Source: a bacterium (GTDB lineage: Bacteria; Krumholzibacteriota; Krumholzibacteriia; Krumholzibacteriales; Krumholzibacteriaceae). From it: a DNA stretch of 6,626 nt. The DNA lies in contig JAFNGP010000014.1 of the NCBI GenBank assembly GCA_017885175.1, forward strand, positions 1,382-8,007. Direction: 5' to 3'. This document shows, piece by piece, positions 1 to 6,626 of this stretch; position 1 is the stretch's first letter, and each line of letters begins with the position of its first letter. A model generated the notes under the pieces. That model did not search any database. It was given only the letters and a program-made list of their open reading frames with translations, and was not told the DNA's origin. A program made the translations under genes and the position numbers.

Positions 1-2
1 GG

Positions 3-1238
<1,236 letters not shown>

Positions 1239-1362
1239 GCGGGCAACCGGCCCCTTTTGGTTAACATAATATATATTATACGCCATTCTTGAATAATGTG
1301 AATCCGTACTCCCCGGCTTCGTCAGTCTGCCTCTGCCTCTTTTGCCTCTCTCCTGTCATAAT

Positions 1363-1394
1363 AAAAAAGACCCGGGAGCGATGACTCCCGGGTC
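1363..1394 (-). terminator. Rho-independent terminator of the secreted-protein gene
   Basis: A perfect 10-bp GC-rich stem (1369-1378 pairing with 1385-1394) encloses a 6-base loop. Read on the minus strand it is followed by six T residues (A run at 1363-1368). It lies 27 bases beyond the stop codon of the minus-strand gene at 1421-1984. On the plus strand no T tract follows the stem, so it probably serves only the minus-strand gene. Confidence 0.9.
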
Positions 1395-1420
1395 CATGCG
1401 AAACTTCTTTCGAACCTCTG

Positions 1421-1984
1421 CTAGCGATAGAGCTCCTTTATGGCGCCCCAGCTCGTTTCCTTGACTCCGGTATTGCAGCTTCCGTTAAAGACGAAGGTCC
1501 CGCCGAGCACGGATACCAGCGGGTTTCCCGGAGCGCATTCCGTAATGTAGATTCCCGGCGGTTGGGCGTTCGGGTCTTCCTTCACCATGACGGTAAAAAC
1601 CTCGCCCACATTGAATCCCGTGTACATCATGAAGATCGCTCCGATGTAAATAACGGATTCGTTCGCGCCCATGCATTGGGAAGCCGTGAGGGAAATCCCC
1701 CCGAGGACATCTCCAAGCGTCACGGTGATCGACGTGTTCCACTCGGTGCCGAGAATCAGCGCGTCCGTGATCGACGCCTCGAGCCTGAACTCGACGGCGT
1801 TTCCGAGATCCACCCCGGCGTCCCGTACGTAGTACATGTTGATGGTATCCTGGCCGAAAGGCAGGATGTCGGCTCTGCAGGAACCGAGCCCGATGTCGGT
1901 ATACAGAGAAAGCGCGCCGTTATGAGCAACGGCCGATCCGAAGAAGAGCGTCAGGAACAATGCGCTCATTGCCAGTTTCTTCAT
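1421..1984 (-). CDS. Small exported protein of unknown function with four cysteines
   Basis: I do not recognise the family. The 187-residue product has a classical Sec signal peptide: MKK, a hydrophobic core, then AVA-HN, with probable cleavage after residue 20. The mature part of about 167 residues is acidic to neutral and rich in Gly, Thr and Val, with alternating beta-like stretches such as NTSITVTL and GGTFVFNG. Its four cysteines (36, 104, 150, 170) could form two disulfides after export. No membrane segment follows the signal and no lipobox is present. The C-terminus, TSWGAIKELYR, is a compact Trp/Arg tail separated from the last cysteine by a short linker. An in-frame ATG 18 codons upstream is rejected because a strong AAGGAGG site precedes the ATG at 1984 and the signal peptide begins there. 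The gene appears monocistronic, with its own terminator and a possible promoter at 2069-2098. A periplasmic or surface beta-rich protein is inferred. Confidence 0.85.
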   Translation of the reverse strand: MKKLAMSALFLTLFFGSAVAHNGALSLYTDIGLGSCRADILPFGQDTINMYYVRDAGVDLGNAVEFRLEASITDALILGTEWNTSITVTLGDVLGGISLTASQCMGANESVIYIGAIFMMYTGFNVGEVFTVMVKEDPNAQPPGIYITECAPGNPLVSVLGGTFVFNGSCNTGVKETSWGAIKELYR

Positions 1985-1991
1985 AACATCT

Positions 1992-1998
1992 CCTCCTT
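1992..1998 (-). promoter_or_regulatory. Ribosome binding site fixing the start of the secreted-protein gene
   Basis: On the minus strand AAGGAGG ends 7 bases before the ATG at 1984. It selects this start over the upstream in-frame ATG at 2038, which would put 18 charged residues in front of the signal peptide. Confidence 0.85.
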
Positions 1999-2068
1999 GC
2001 CGATTGTTTCCCCTTATTCCTCGTTCTTCCATCTTCATAGCAAGAACTTCACCATCTTCGCAAGCCGA

Positions 2069-2098
2069 AGACTAAATTCATACGCAAAAATATGTCAA
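2069..2098 (-). promoter_or_regulatory. Possible promoter of the secreted-protein gene
   Basis: A perfect -35 box, TTGACA, lies on the minus strand (2093-2098). At 17-18 bases spacing only poor -10 candidates are present: TTAGTC or TAGTCT. It sits just past the stop codon of the upstream minus-strand gene and about 90 bases before the start at 1984. A 6-bp hairpin (2055-2060 with 2066-2071) would lie at about the start of the transcript. The -35 match is clear; the weak -10 keeps this tentative. Confidence 0.3.
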
Positions 2099-2105
2099 GA
2101 CAAAA

Positions 2106-2522
2106 TTAGCCCTCCTGCCAGCGAAGCCCTGGAACCTTCTCCCGATACTCCCCCAGAAAGGGCATTTTCCAGTCCTCCCCGAAAAGCGCTTTGATGAACC
2201 CCGCGAAGGAGAGAATGAGCGCTGCGAGGCCCGTTACGAGATTAAAGAAGCCGACCACGACGAGACCGGCTATCTTGATTTTCCCGATCGTCGAAACGAG
2301 GATAACGGCCGCCGCGAGCGCCGCGCATTCCGCTATGAAGAGGAGAACGGCCTGCGAGGCGTGCCTCCGTATGAATGGATCCTTCTTCGCGCGCCAGAGA
2401 GAGAAGAAGCATACGAATGCGATATAACCGACCGCAGCGACCCAGCGTGAACCGGCGGACGGTTTCGCCCCGGAGCTCTCCCCCGTTTCGGCGATTGCGT
2501 TCTCTCCGGCATTCTCATTCAT
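2106..2522 (-). CDS. Tic20/DUF4870-like small integral membrane protein
   Basis: The 138-residue product has a hydrophilic, Glu/Ala/Ser-rich N-terminal tail (1-25) and no cleavable signal. Three predicted membrane segments follow, at about 27-43, 57-80 and 84-111. The stretch FIRRHASQAVLLF (50-62) between the first two helices is the hallmark of the DUF4870/Tic20-like family: a conserved phenylalanine, then His-Ala-x-Gln-Ala leading into a helix. The C-terminal WKMPFLGEYREK also resembles the 'P-x-LG' end of that family. Family members are widespread and mostly uncharacterised, so no function beyond inner-membrane location is assigned. The ATG at 2522 has a modest GGAAGG site about 10 bases upstream. 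The gene starts 48 bases after the TPR-protein stop on the same strand, so the two are probably cotranscribed. The stop is TAA at 2106-2108. Confidence 0.8.
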   Translation of the reverse strand: MNENAGENAIAETGESSGAKPSAGSRWVAAVGYIAFVCFFSLWRAKKDPFIRRHASQAVLLFIAECAALAAAVILVSTIGKIKIAGLVVVGFFNLVTGLAALILSFAGFIKALFGEDWKMPFLGEYREKVPGLRWQEG

Positions 2523-2570
2523 GAGCGAATACCTTCCGGATTCCGGATGGAGCGCCGAGCCGGCGGCCGC

Positions 2571-3236
2571 TCATCCGCGGAGAATTGCCAGCTCTATCTC
2601 GATGTCCCGACGTTCCGTTCCCGTCGTCTTGCCGAGAAGCCCCGACAGGACCCCGATCGCTTTCTCCGTCTGATTGCCGAGGCGATAGTTTTCCGCCGCG
2701 CGCTTGAGGTAGACGGTTTCCATGAAGCGGTTCGTCTTGATGTTCTTTGCGAGATCGACGTACGCGTCTCCGGCTTCGACGTAGCGATGCTCGTTCTCGA
2801 GCGCTACCGCTCTGCCTTCGACCGCGGCGTCATGGAAAAAGGGATGGTCCCCGCTTTTCGCGATATAGCGCTCGAACGCCTGGATCGCATCGAGATATTT
2901 CCCGCTCTCGAGGCGGCATTTGCCCAGAAAATAGCTCGCGTAGACGCCCTCTTCCGTGCCGCCGTACTCCTTCGCGACGAGCGCGAAAAGCTCTTCGCCC
3001 GTTTTGAAGTCGCCCGTACGGAACGACGCGAGCGCGTCGGCGAATTGGCTCGAAGCTTTACCCCCGCTCTGTTTCTTCGCATAGGCGGCCCACCCGGCCA
3101 AGGCGAGGGCGCACACGATCACGACGAGGCCGATGAAGAATCTTTTCTCGTGTTCGCGGACGTATTCCCACGTCTTCAGGGTCGTCGCGATGAAAGTATC
3201 CTCTTTCAATTGCTTCTTGGAAATTCGTGCTGACAA
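2571..3236 (-). CDS. Single-pass membrane protein with TPR-like periplasmic domain (TTG start)
   Basis: The predicted protein is 221 residues when started at TTG 3236. The order is a basic/polar cytoplasmic N-terminus (1-32, SKKQLKEDTFIATTLKTWEY), one membrane helix (about 33-53), and a helical region (about 60-200) with TPR-like spacing. TPR signatures include ASYFLGKCRLESGKYLDAIQ, a repeat around GDAYVDLAKNIK, and AAENYRLGNQTEKAI. The layout of short tail, one helix and TPR domain outside the membrane resembles the YfgM/TPR_21 type of envelope scaffold protein, whose members bind partner proteins. The partner here is unknown. An upstream in-frame ATG at 3347 would add 37 residues with no good binding site and would run into the divergent promoter region. 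The gene is first in a probable two-gene unit with the Tic20-like gene. Confidence 0.82.
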   Translation of the reverse strand: MSARISKKQLKEDTFIATTLKTWEYVREHEKRFFIGLVVIVCALALAGWAAYAKKQSGGKASSQFADALASFRTGDFKTGEELFALVAKEYGGTEEGVYASYFLGKCRLESGKYLDAIQAFERYIAKSGDHPFFHDAAVEGRAVALENEHRYVEAGDAYVDLAKNIKTNRFMETVYLKRAAENYRLGNQTEKAIGVLSGLLGKTTGTERRDIEIELAILRG

Positions 3237-3244
3237 GTTCGCTA

Positions 3245-3251
3245 CCTCCTT
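3245..3251 (-). promoter_or_regulatory. Strong ribosome binding site selecting a TTG start
   Basis: On the minus strand AAGGAGG ends 8 bases before a TTG at 3236-3234. No in-frame ATG or GTG lies at suitable spacing; the in-frame codon at 3245-3243 is GTA. TTG is therefore the supported start of the TPR protein. Confidence 0.8.
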
Positions 3252-3264
3252 CTCTCCAGTATGT

Positions 3265-3313
3265 AAATAACACTCGATATGCTGAATTATCAAGCGAAAT
3301 CCCGCGCAACCAA
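3265..3313 (-). promoter_or_regulatory. Candidate promoter region for the TPR/Tic20-like unit
   Basis: The short divergent intergenic region offers two overlapping minus-strand candidates. One is TTGATA (3288-3293) with TATTTA 18 bases on (3264-3269). The other is TTGGTT (3308-3313) with GATAAT 16 bases on (3286-3291). Each has one good and one weak box. The AT-richness here, against a GC-rich background, supports a promoter, but which pair is used cannot be decided by eye. Confidence 0.35.
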
Positions 3314-3385
3314 TAAATAATTTGACATGAACGGCGTCCGTCTGCAAAGCTCGCAGCGGATTCGATCCCGCACAGGGAGGCGGCC

Positions 3386-5857
3386 ATGACCCGGGTCCCT
3401 CTGATCGCCATCGCGCTTCTCGCGGCGATCATCGCCCTGCTCGGCTCGCTCGGCTTCCGGGACTTCACCGGGTTCCCCTACACCGGAATCCTGCACTACA
3501 ACTTCGTGATCCGCGCGATCGAGGAAACGAGCCCGAACCGCGGCCTCGGCCTCCGGCCCGGGGACCGGATCCTCGCCGTGAACGGCGTGAGCCCGAGGAA
3601 CCTGAACCATTATGCCAGCCTTATTTCCTCGAACTGCGGCAGGGCGCCGCTCGAGTTCACGGTCGCGCGGGGGGATTCCACGTTCCAAACCGAGGTGTTG
3701 TGCGGGCCGCAGCCCGCCTGGCACGTGTCGGGCAAGTTTTCGCTTCTCGTCGTCGGATTCACCTTCATACTCGCGGGGCTCGCCGTCTTTGCGAAGCGAT
3801 CCGACATTCTCGGCGCCCTGTTTTCGGTGAATTGCCTCATGTTCGCCTTTCTCATGACCGAGCGTCCGATCACCGGGTCTCCTTTTCTCCACATCGTCGG
3901 AGAGCTCATATACGATTTCCTGTTCATTTTTCTCCCCGCGTTCTTTCTCCATTTCTTCCTCCTTTTTCCCGGACGCGAGATCGAGCGCGGGACCAGACGG
4001 CGGCGGCTCCTTGAGCTGCTCTACCTCCCGCCGGCGATTCTCTCGCTCTCGACCTTCGTTCTCGCGCTTTGGCGGTATTCGGGCGGCACGCATCTCAACG
4101 CCCTCATCGGCGTCCTCAACGCTTTTACGATTCTCTATTGGCTCTGCTACGTGGTGGTGAGCCTCGCCGTATTCATCAGAACCTACGCCGTATCGGAAAA
4201 GGCGCAGCGACAGAAGTTCGGAATCGTCATCGTCGGAGTGGCGTTGGGGGTCGCGCCCATCACCGTCCTCATGCTGATCAAGCAGTTTCTGCCGACGGGC
4301 ACGGTGCCGGTTCGCTACCTCTGGTCGTTCTTCCTCTCCTTCATGCCGATATCGTTCGCCTACGCGATCCTCAAGCACGACGCGCTGGATCTGGGCGTCG
4401 TCGTGCGGAAAATCATGGCCTACGTCATCCTGCTTGTTCTCGTGATCGCGCTCTATTACGCGTTCGTCACCGCGCTCGAACAGGAGATGAAACGGATCTT
4501 CGGGGCGCAGGCTTCTTTTGTGACCGGCGCGGCGATCATCCTCCTGGCGCTCGCGATCGTTCCGGCGCGCATGGTGATCCAGAGGATCGTCGATCGGGCG
4601 TTTTACCAGAGCAGAAAGGCTTTCAAGGACGAGGTCATCTCGTTTTCGCGGCAGATTCAGTATCTTCTGTCGGTCGAGGAGATCGCCTCGTTCGTCACGG
4701 CGCAGATACTTTCCGTATTCCGCGCCGAGCACGCGCACCTATTCCTGAGGGACGGATCGGGAAATTTCACGCTCCGGGAGAGCGCGCCCCCGGAAAGACG
4801 GCTGGCCCTCACCTCGTTCCCTCCGGGGACGGACCTCATCACGCTCATGCGCGAGGAGCGTTTGCCGATAATGCTCGAGTGCTTCGACAGGCTCTGGATC
4901 AAGAACAACTTCGACGGGATCTCGCGCGAACTCATCGCGCTTTCGCGAGCGTCGGCGGCGGTTCCCCTCATGGAGCAGGATGAGCTCTTCGGATTTCTGC
5001 TCGTGGGGCGCAAGAGCTCCGGGAAACCGTATACGCGTCCGGACAGCGAGATCTTCGAGCTCCTCGGGGAGCGGAGCGCGGTCGCCCTCATGAACGTCAA
5101 GCTCTGCAGGGATTCGATCGAGAAGGAGAAGCTGGAGGAGGAGCTCCATCTCGCAAGCGATATCCAGTCCCGTCTTCTCCCCGCGTCCCCTCCCCCGCTT
5201 GCCGCTTCGGCGCTTATGGGAGGGATCAAAACGAGCCGCGAGGTCGGGGGTGATTTCTACGATTTCCTCGAGCTCGAAAAAGGGAAGATCGGAATCGCCG
5301 TGGCCGACGTATCGGGGAAGGGCATTCCGGCGGCGCTCCTCATGACGACGATACAAGCTTCGCTCAGAGCCGACGGCCCGAAATCGGACAGCCCCGCGGC
5401 GGTCATCGCGAGCCTCAACGCCTCTCTCTACGAGCGAAGCGACGCCGAGAAATTCGCCACGCTTTTCTACGCGGTTTACGAGGATGCAAGCGGCATCATT
5501 CGCTATTCGAACGCGGGGTCGTATCCGGCGTTCGTCATATCCTCGACCGGCAGGGTCAACAGACTTCAGCGCGGGGGCATTCTCATAGGCGTGGAACGCC
5601 AGAGCGAGTACAAGGAAGGCGTCCTCAAGCTGAATAGCGGAGATCTGCTCGTCATCTTTACGGACGGAATCATCGATCAGGAAAGTCCGGGAGGCGATCC
5701 GTTCGGGGAGCAGAGGCTGATAGAATTCTTCAAAAACAACGCACCGGCATCAATCACGAGCCTCATCGAGAGGTTATTTGCCACTTTGCTTGCATATGGC
5801 CAGAATAACTTGAAAGATGATATGACCGTCGTTCTTCTTCGCAGAAACGGTTCGTGA
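3386..5857 (+). CDS. Membrane-anchored PDZ-GAF-SpoIIE/RsbU-type serine phosphatase
   Basis: This 823-residue sensor protein probably dephosphorylates a Ser/Thr-phosphorylated partner, typically an anti-sigma-factor antagonist. Order: membrane helix (about 4-23); PDZ-like domain (about 40-106, with GLGLRPGDRILAVNGVSP) placed outside the membrane; some eight further membrane segments (about 118-135, 141-157, 172-195, 209-229, 238-264, 278-298, 311-328, 342-362, with another at 378-396); GAF-like domain (about 425-572); short coiled linker (573-597); PP2C/SpoIIE domain (about 598-819). Metal-binding motifs look complete: GGDFYDF (621-627), VADVSGKGIPAALLM (639-653), FTDG (758-761) and DDMTVVLL (811-818). 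The usual NAGH motif reads NAGS (709-712). GGGAGG sits 5 bases before ATG 3386. No anti-sigma kinase or STAS antagonist gene lies within the window, so the substrate is encoded elsewhere. The stimulus is unknown; the PDZ and GAF domains suggest both external and cytoplasmic sensing. Confidence 0.92.
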   Translation: MTRVPLIAIALLAAIIALLGSLGFRDFTGFPYTGILHYNFVIRAIEETSPNRGLGLRPGDRILAVNGVSPRNLNHYASLISSNCGRAPLEFTVARGDSTFQTEVLCGPQPAWHVSGKFSLLVVGFTFILAGLAVFAKRSDILGALFSVNCLMFAFLMTERPITGSPFLHIVGELIYDFLFIFLPAFFLHFFLLFPGREIERGTRRRRLLELLYLPPAILSLSTFVLALWRYSGGTHLNALIGVLNAFTILYWLCYVVVSLAVFIRTYAVSEKAQRQKFGIVIVGVALGVAPITVLMLIKQFLPTGTVPVRYLWSFFLSFMPISFAYAILKHDALDLGVVVRKIMAYVILLVLVIALYYAFVTALEQEMKRIFGAQASFVTGAAIILLALAIVPARMVIQRIVDRAFYQSRKAFKDEVISFSRQIQYLLSVEEIASFVTAQILSVFRAEHAHLFLRDGSGNFTLRESAPPERRLALTSFPPGTDLITLMREERLPIMLECFDRLWIKNNFDGISRELIALSRASAAVPLMEQDELFGFLLVGRKSSGKPYTRPDSEIFELLGERSAVALMNVKLCRDSIEKEKLEEELHLASDIQSRLLPASPPPLAASALMGGIKTSREVGGDFYDFLELEKGKIGIAVADVSGKGIPAALLMTTIQASLRADGPKSDSPAAVIASLNASLYERSDAEKFATLFYAVYEDASGIIRYSNAGSYPAFVISSTGRVNRLQRGGILIGVERQSEYKEGVLKLNSGDLLVIFTDGIIDQESPGGDPFGEQRLIEFFKNNAPASITSLIERLFATLLAYGQNNLKDDMTVVLLRRNGS

Positions 5858-6112
5858 TCCCGCGCGTCAATTTCTTCACGGTATGTTCCATTTCTTGAAG
5901 CTGTTATCGCGCTCAGCCGCAAAGTGCCGCTCCGCCGGGCATGCCATATGCATTGCATGACTATTGCAAGGTCCGGGGATGGGTCGTTTAGACGTGAAGA
6001 AGGCTTCCGTGACCTTTCAGGGGGTGATAGCCATGTTTGCATGGTGCTTGATCATTGACCTCCTGTGGTGGCTGCGTTGAGTCGAAGCAGTTGACTCCAG
6101 CTCGCAGAAGTG
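5858..6112 (+). other. Non-coding stretch with RNA-like pairings, downstream of the phosphatase
   Basis: I see no credible gene in these 255 bases. Several complementary segments exist on the plus strand. A hairpin runs from GGGGG at 6020-6024 to CCTCC at 6059-6063, nesting TGAT/ATCA and CCATG-tttg-CATGG (6031-6044). A two-step hairpin pairs 6072-6076 with 6103-6107 and 6079-6083 with 6093-6097. A 5-bp hairpin lies at 5953-5969, and a 9-bp long-range match joins 5872-5880 with 5993-6001. A terminator follows at 6113. This could be a structured 3' untranslated region or a separate RNA. I find no good promoter, and some of these pairings may be chance. Confidence 0.3.
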
Positions 6113-6158
6113 AATGTTCCCGTTGATGCGGTAGGCCTCACCGGGAACATTTATTTTT
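6113..6158 (+). terminator. Rho-independent terminator
   Basis: A perfect 10-bp stem (6113-6122 with 6142-6151) encloses a 19-base loop and is followed by TATTTTT on the plus strand. It is the first convincing terminator after the phosphatase gene, 255 bases past its stop. It would end either a long 3' untranslated region or an independent transcript from 5858-6112. Confidence 0.75.
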
Positions 6159-6351
6159 CCAGGGAAGCGAGATCGTCATTTCGCGAGCCGCGCATCGAAC
6201 CCTTGGACATCCGATTTCTCCAGCCATCGAGCGATATCCGTCAACATCATTTGTCAATCCATTCAATATTCTTAAGATATTACATCATATATATGTGCTA
6301 TAGCATTATCGTTACTGCTGATACAAAATGATAATAATCGTCATTTTTTTC
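6159..6351. other. AT-rich intergenic segment upstream of the strong promoter
   Basis: No gene is evident. The composition shifts from GC-rich to strongly AT-rich from about 6240 onward, with short palindromes (6286-6295, 6297-6304). A weak 7-bp AT hairpin (6325-6331 with 6341-6347) lies just before the promoter. The T run at 6344-6350, abutting the -35 box, could act as an UP element. An open frame beginning at 6110 runs across the terminator and has no coding character. Confidence 0.5.
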
Positions 6352-6379
6352 TTGACACAGTTTATTCATAGGCTATAAT
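6352..6379 (+). promoter_or_regulatory. Perfect-consensus sigma70-type promoter
   Basis: TTGACA (6352-6357) and TATAAT (6374-6379) are both exact consensus boxes separated by 16 bases, with an A/T tract directly upstream of the -35 box. The expected start, 6-8 bases after the -10 box, falls at about 6386-6387. That is exactly the first base of the closing stem of the downstream RNA candidate. Such a strong promoter with no protein gene after it points to an abundant RNA product. Confidence 0.85.
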
Positions 6380-6385
6380 CCACTG

Positions 6386-6526
6386 TAACGAGACAAGGAG
6401 CGGACTACGCGGTCGTGATCCGTCTGCTCTCAAGCCAACCTTTGAAGCGAAGCGATCTTGCTGCGTTAGGCCTCTGAAGGGCGGTTGAGACACGTCACGC
6501 AAGGTAGTCGTCTCCCGGTCTCGTTA
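6386..6526 (+). ncRNA. Predicted rod-shaped small RNA, family unassigned
   Basis: The segment begins at the predicted start of the consensus promoter and its ends pair perfectly over 9 bp (6386-6394 with 6518-6526). Inward, paired blocks separated by small internal loops continue the rod: 6397-6400 with 6512-6515, 6403-6408 with 6504-6509, 6414-6418 with 6495-6499, 6428-6433 with 6485-6490, and an apical hairpin around 6448-6465. A terminator hairpin follows. The overall form, a near-continuous hairpin of about 141 nt with self-complementary ends, recalls 6S RNA, the RNA polymerase regulator. However, it is shorter than usual and I see no clear large central bubble. I see no SRP Alu/GGAAG signature, no RNase P core motifs and no tmRNA end. 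The transcript may extend to the terminator at about 6584 and then be trimmed. That this is a structured RNA gene is likely; its class is open. Confidence 0.6.
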
Positions 6527-6527
6527 G

Positions 6528-6584
6528 AAAAAAAAGGGAATTGTCTCTGATGCATTGCGCAGGACAATTCCCTTTATCTTTTTT
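6528..6584. terminator. Bidirectional terminator between the small RNA and tRNA-Arg
   Basis: A perfect 13-bp stem (6533-6545 with 6563-6575) surrounds a 17-base loop. On the plus strand it is followed by a T-rich tract ending in six T (6579-6584). On the minus strand it is followed by eight T (A run 6528-6535). It can therefore stop both the plus-strand small RNA and the minus-strand tRNA transcript. The plus-strand T tract abuts and shares one base with the encoded tRNA CCA end. Confidence 0.9.
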
Positions 6585-6626
6585 GGTGCCCCCGAGACGA
6601 TTCGAACGTCCGACAAACGGTTTAGG
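6584..6626 (-). tRNA. tRNA-Arg(CCT), 3' half (5' half beyond window)
   Basis: Read on the minus strand, the visible 43 bases fit tRNA positions 34-76. They give CCTAA (anticodon CCT plus 37-38), the 3' anticodon stem ACCGT, a 5-base variable loop TTGTC, and a T stem GGACG/CGTCT around the T loop TTCGAAT. The acceptor strand CGGGGGC, discriminator A and encoded CCA follow. All five T-stem pairs form (one G-U). Anticodon CCT reads AGG (arginine). This assignment assumes a 5-base variable loop; a 4-base loop would give an implausible CTA anticodon. The D arm and 5' acceptor strand lie beyond the window. The gene converges on the small RNA locus and shares its terminator. Confidence 0.85.

Noticed and set aside
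1266..1279. 14-base perfect AT palindrome after leuS, considered as operator or terminator
   Set aside because: It is pure A/T with no loop and no T tract typical of a terminator, and no gene starts close by on either strand. It is probably simple AT-rich sequence.
1325..1354. Pyrimidine-rich TCTGCC/TGCCTCT short repeats
   Set aside because: There are only two or three imperfect copies in a spacer between convergent genes, so they are not distinguishable from low-complexity drift.
3322..3350. TTGACA upstream of the phosphatase gene as its promoter
   Set aside because: The -35 box is exact, but the bases 15-18 further on (TGCAAA, CAAAGC) are poor -10 matches. The actual promoter of the phosphatase gene cannot be stated.
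3290..4738. 482-codon open frame on the minus strand
   Set aside because: It lies antisense to the phosphatase gene and reads as an Arg/Glu/Asp-rich product without domains, as expected opposite a GC-rich hydrophobic coding region. The plus-strand frame has clear domains.
5968..6016. Resemblance to RNase P conserved regions (AAGGTCCGGGG and AGAAGGCTT)
   Set aside because: The matches are partial and lie about 25 bases apart, whereas the real conserved regions sit near opposite ends of an RNA of several hundred bases.
5677..6042. 121-codon minus-strand frame overlapping the phosphatase 3' end
   Set aside because: It has no recognisable domain and half of it is antisense to the conserved PP2C C-terminus. 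The nearest AGGAGG (6059-6064) is too far from its ATG.
6017..6064. 12-residue minus-strand open frame (MIKHHANMAITP) right after AGGAGGT, leader-peptide-like
   Set aside because: The spacing between AGGAGG and ATG is only 3 bases, no regulated gene follows on that strand, and the AGGAGG complement is better explained as one side of the 6020-6063 hairpin.
6062..6100. Minus-strand sequence resembling a tRNA 3' end (TTCGACT then GCCACCA)
   Set aside because: The flanking 5-base segments do not pair into a T stem, and no anticodon arm or acceptor partner is present.
6415..6477. 20-codon GTG open frame downstream of AAGGAG inside the small RNA
   Set aside because: The spacing is about 14 bases, the peptide has no recognisable character, and the AAGGAG bases lie within the paired rod.

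Overview
The window looks like a GC-rich bacterial chromosome segment with housekeeping content and no mobile element. The coding regions use AGGAGG-type ribosome binding sites, and one promoter matches the sigma70 consensus perfectly. Signal-peptide, Tic20-like and SpoIIE-type proteins fit many diderm phyla. The small secreted protein and its C-terminal tail suggest, but do not prove, an uncultured FCB-type lineage.

Layout, left to right. (1) 3-1238 (+) is the 3' half of leuS, leucyl-tRNA synthetase. (2) 1421-1984 (-) is a small exported protein with four cysteines, converging on leuS; its rho-independent terminator lies at 1363-1394. (3) 2106-2522 (-) and 2571-3236 (-) are a probable two-gene unit: a single-pass membrane TPR protein with a TTG start, followed by a Tic20/DUF4870-like membrane protein. 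(4) 3386-5857 (+), divergent from that unit, is a large sensor phosphatase with a PDZ-like domain, a multi-pass membrane region, GAF and a SpoIIE/RsbU-type PP2C domain. (5) 5858-6626 has no convincing protein gene. It holds a potentially structured stretch ending in a terminator (6113-6158), an AT-rich segment, a perfect TTGACA-16-TATAAT promoter (6352-6379), a predicted rod-like RNA of about 141 nt (6386-6526), a shared bidirectional terminator, and the 3' half of a tRNA-Arg(CCT) on the minus strand.

Functionally the segment mixes translation (leuS, tRNA-Arg), envelope proteins and a signalling phosphatase, with no sign that they form one pathway. The most noteworthy item is the unassigned small RNA locus at 6352-6584. 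Its promoter, predicted start, closing stem and terminator line up, yet I cannot place it in a known family with confidence; 6S RNA is the first candidate to test.
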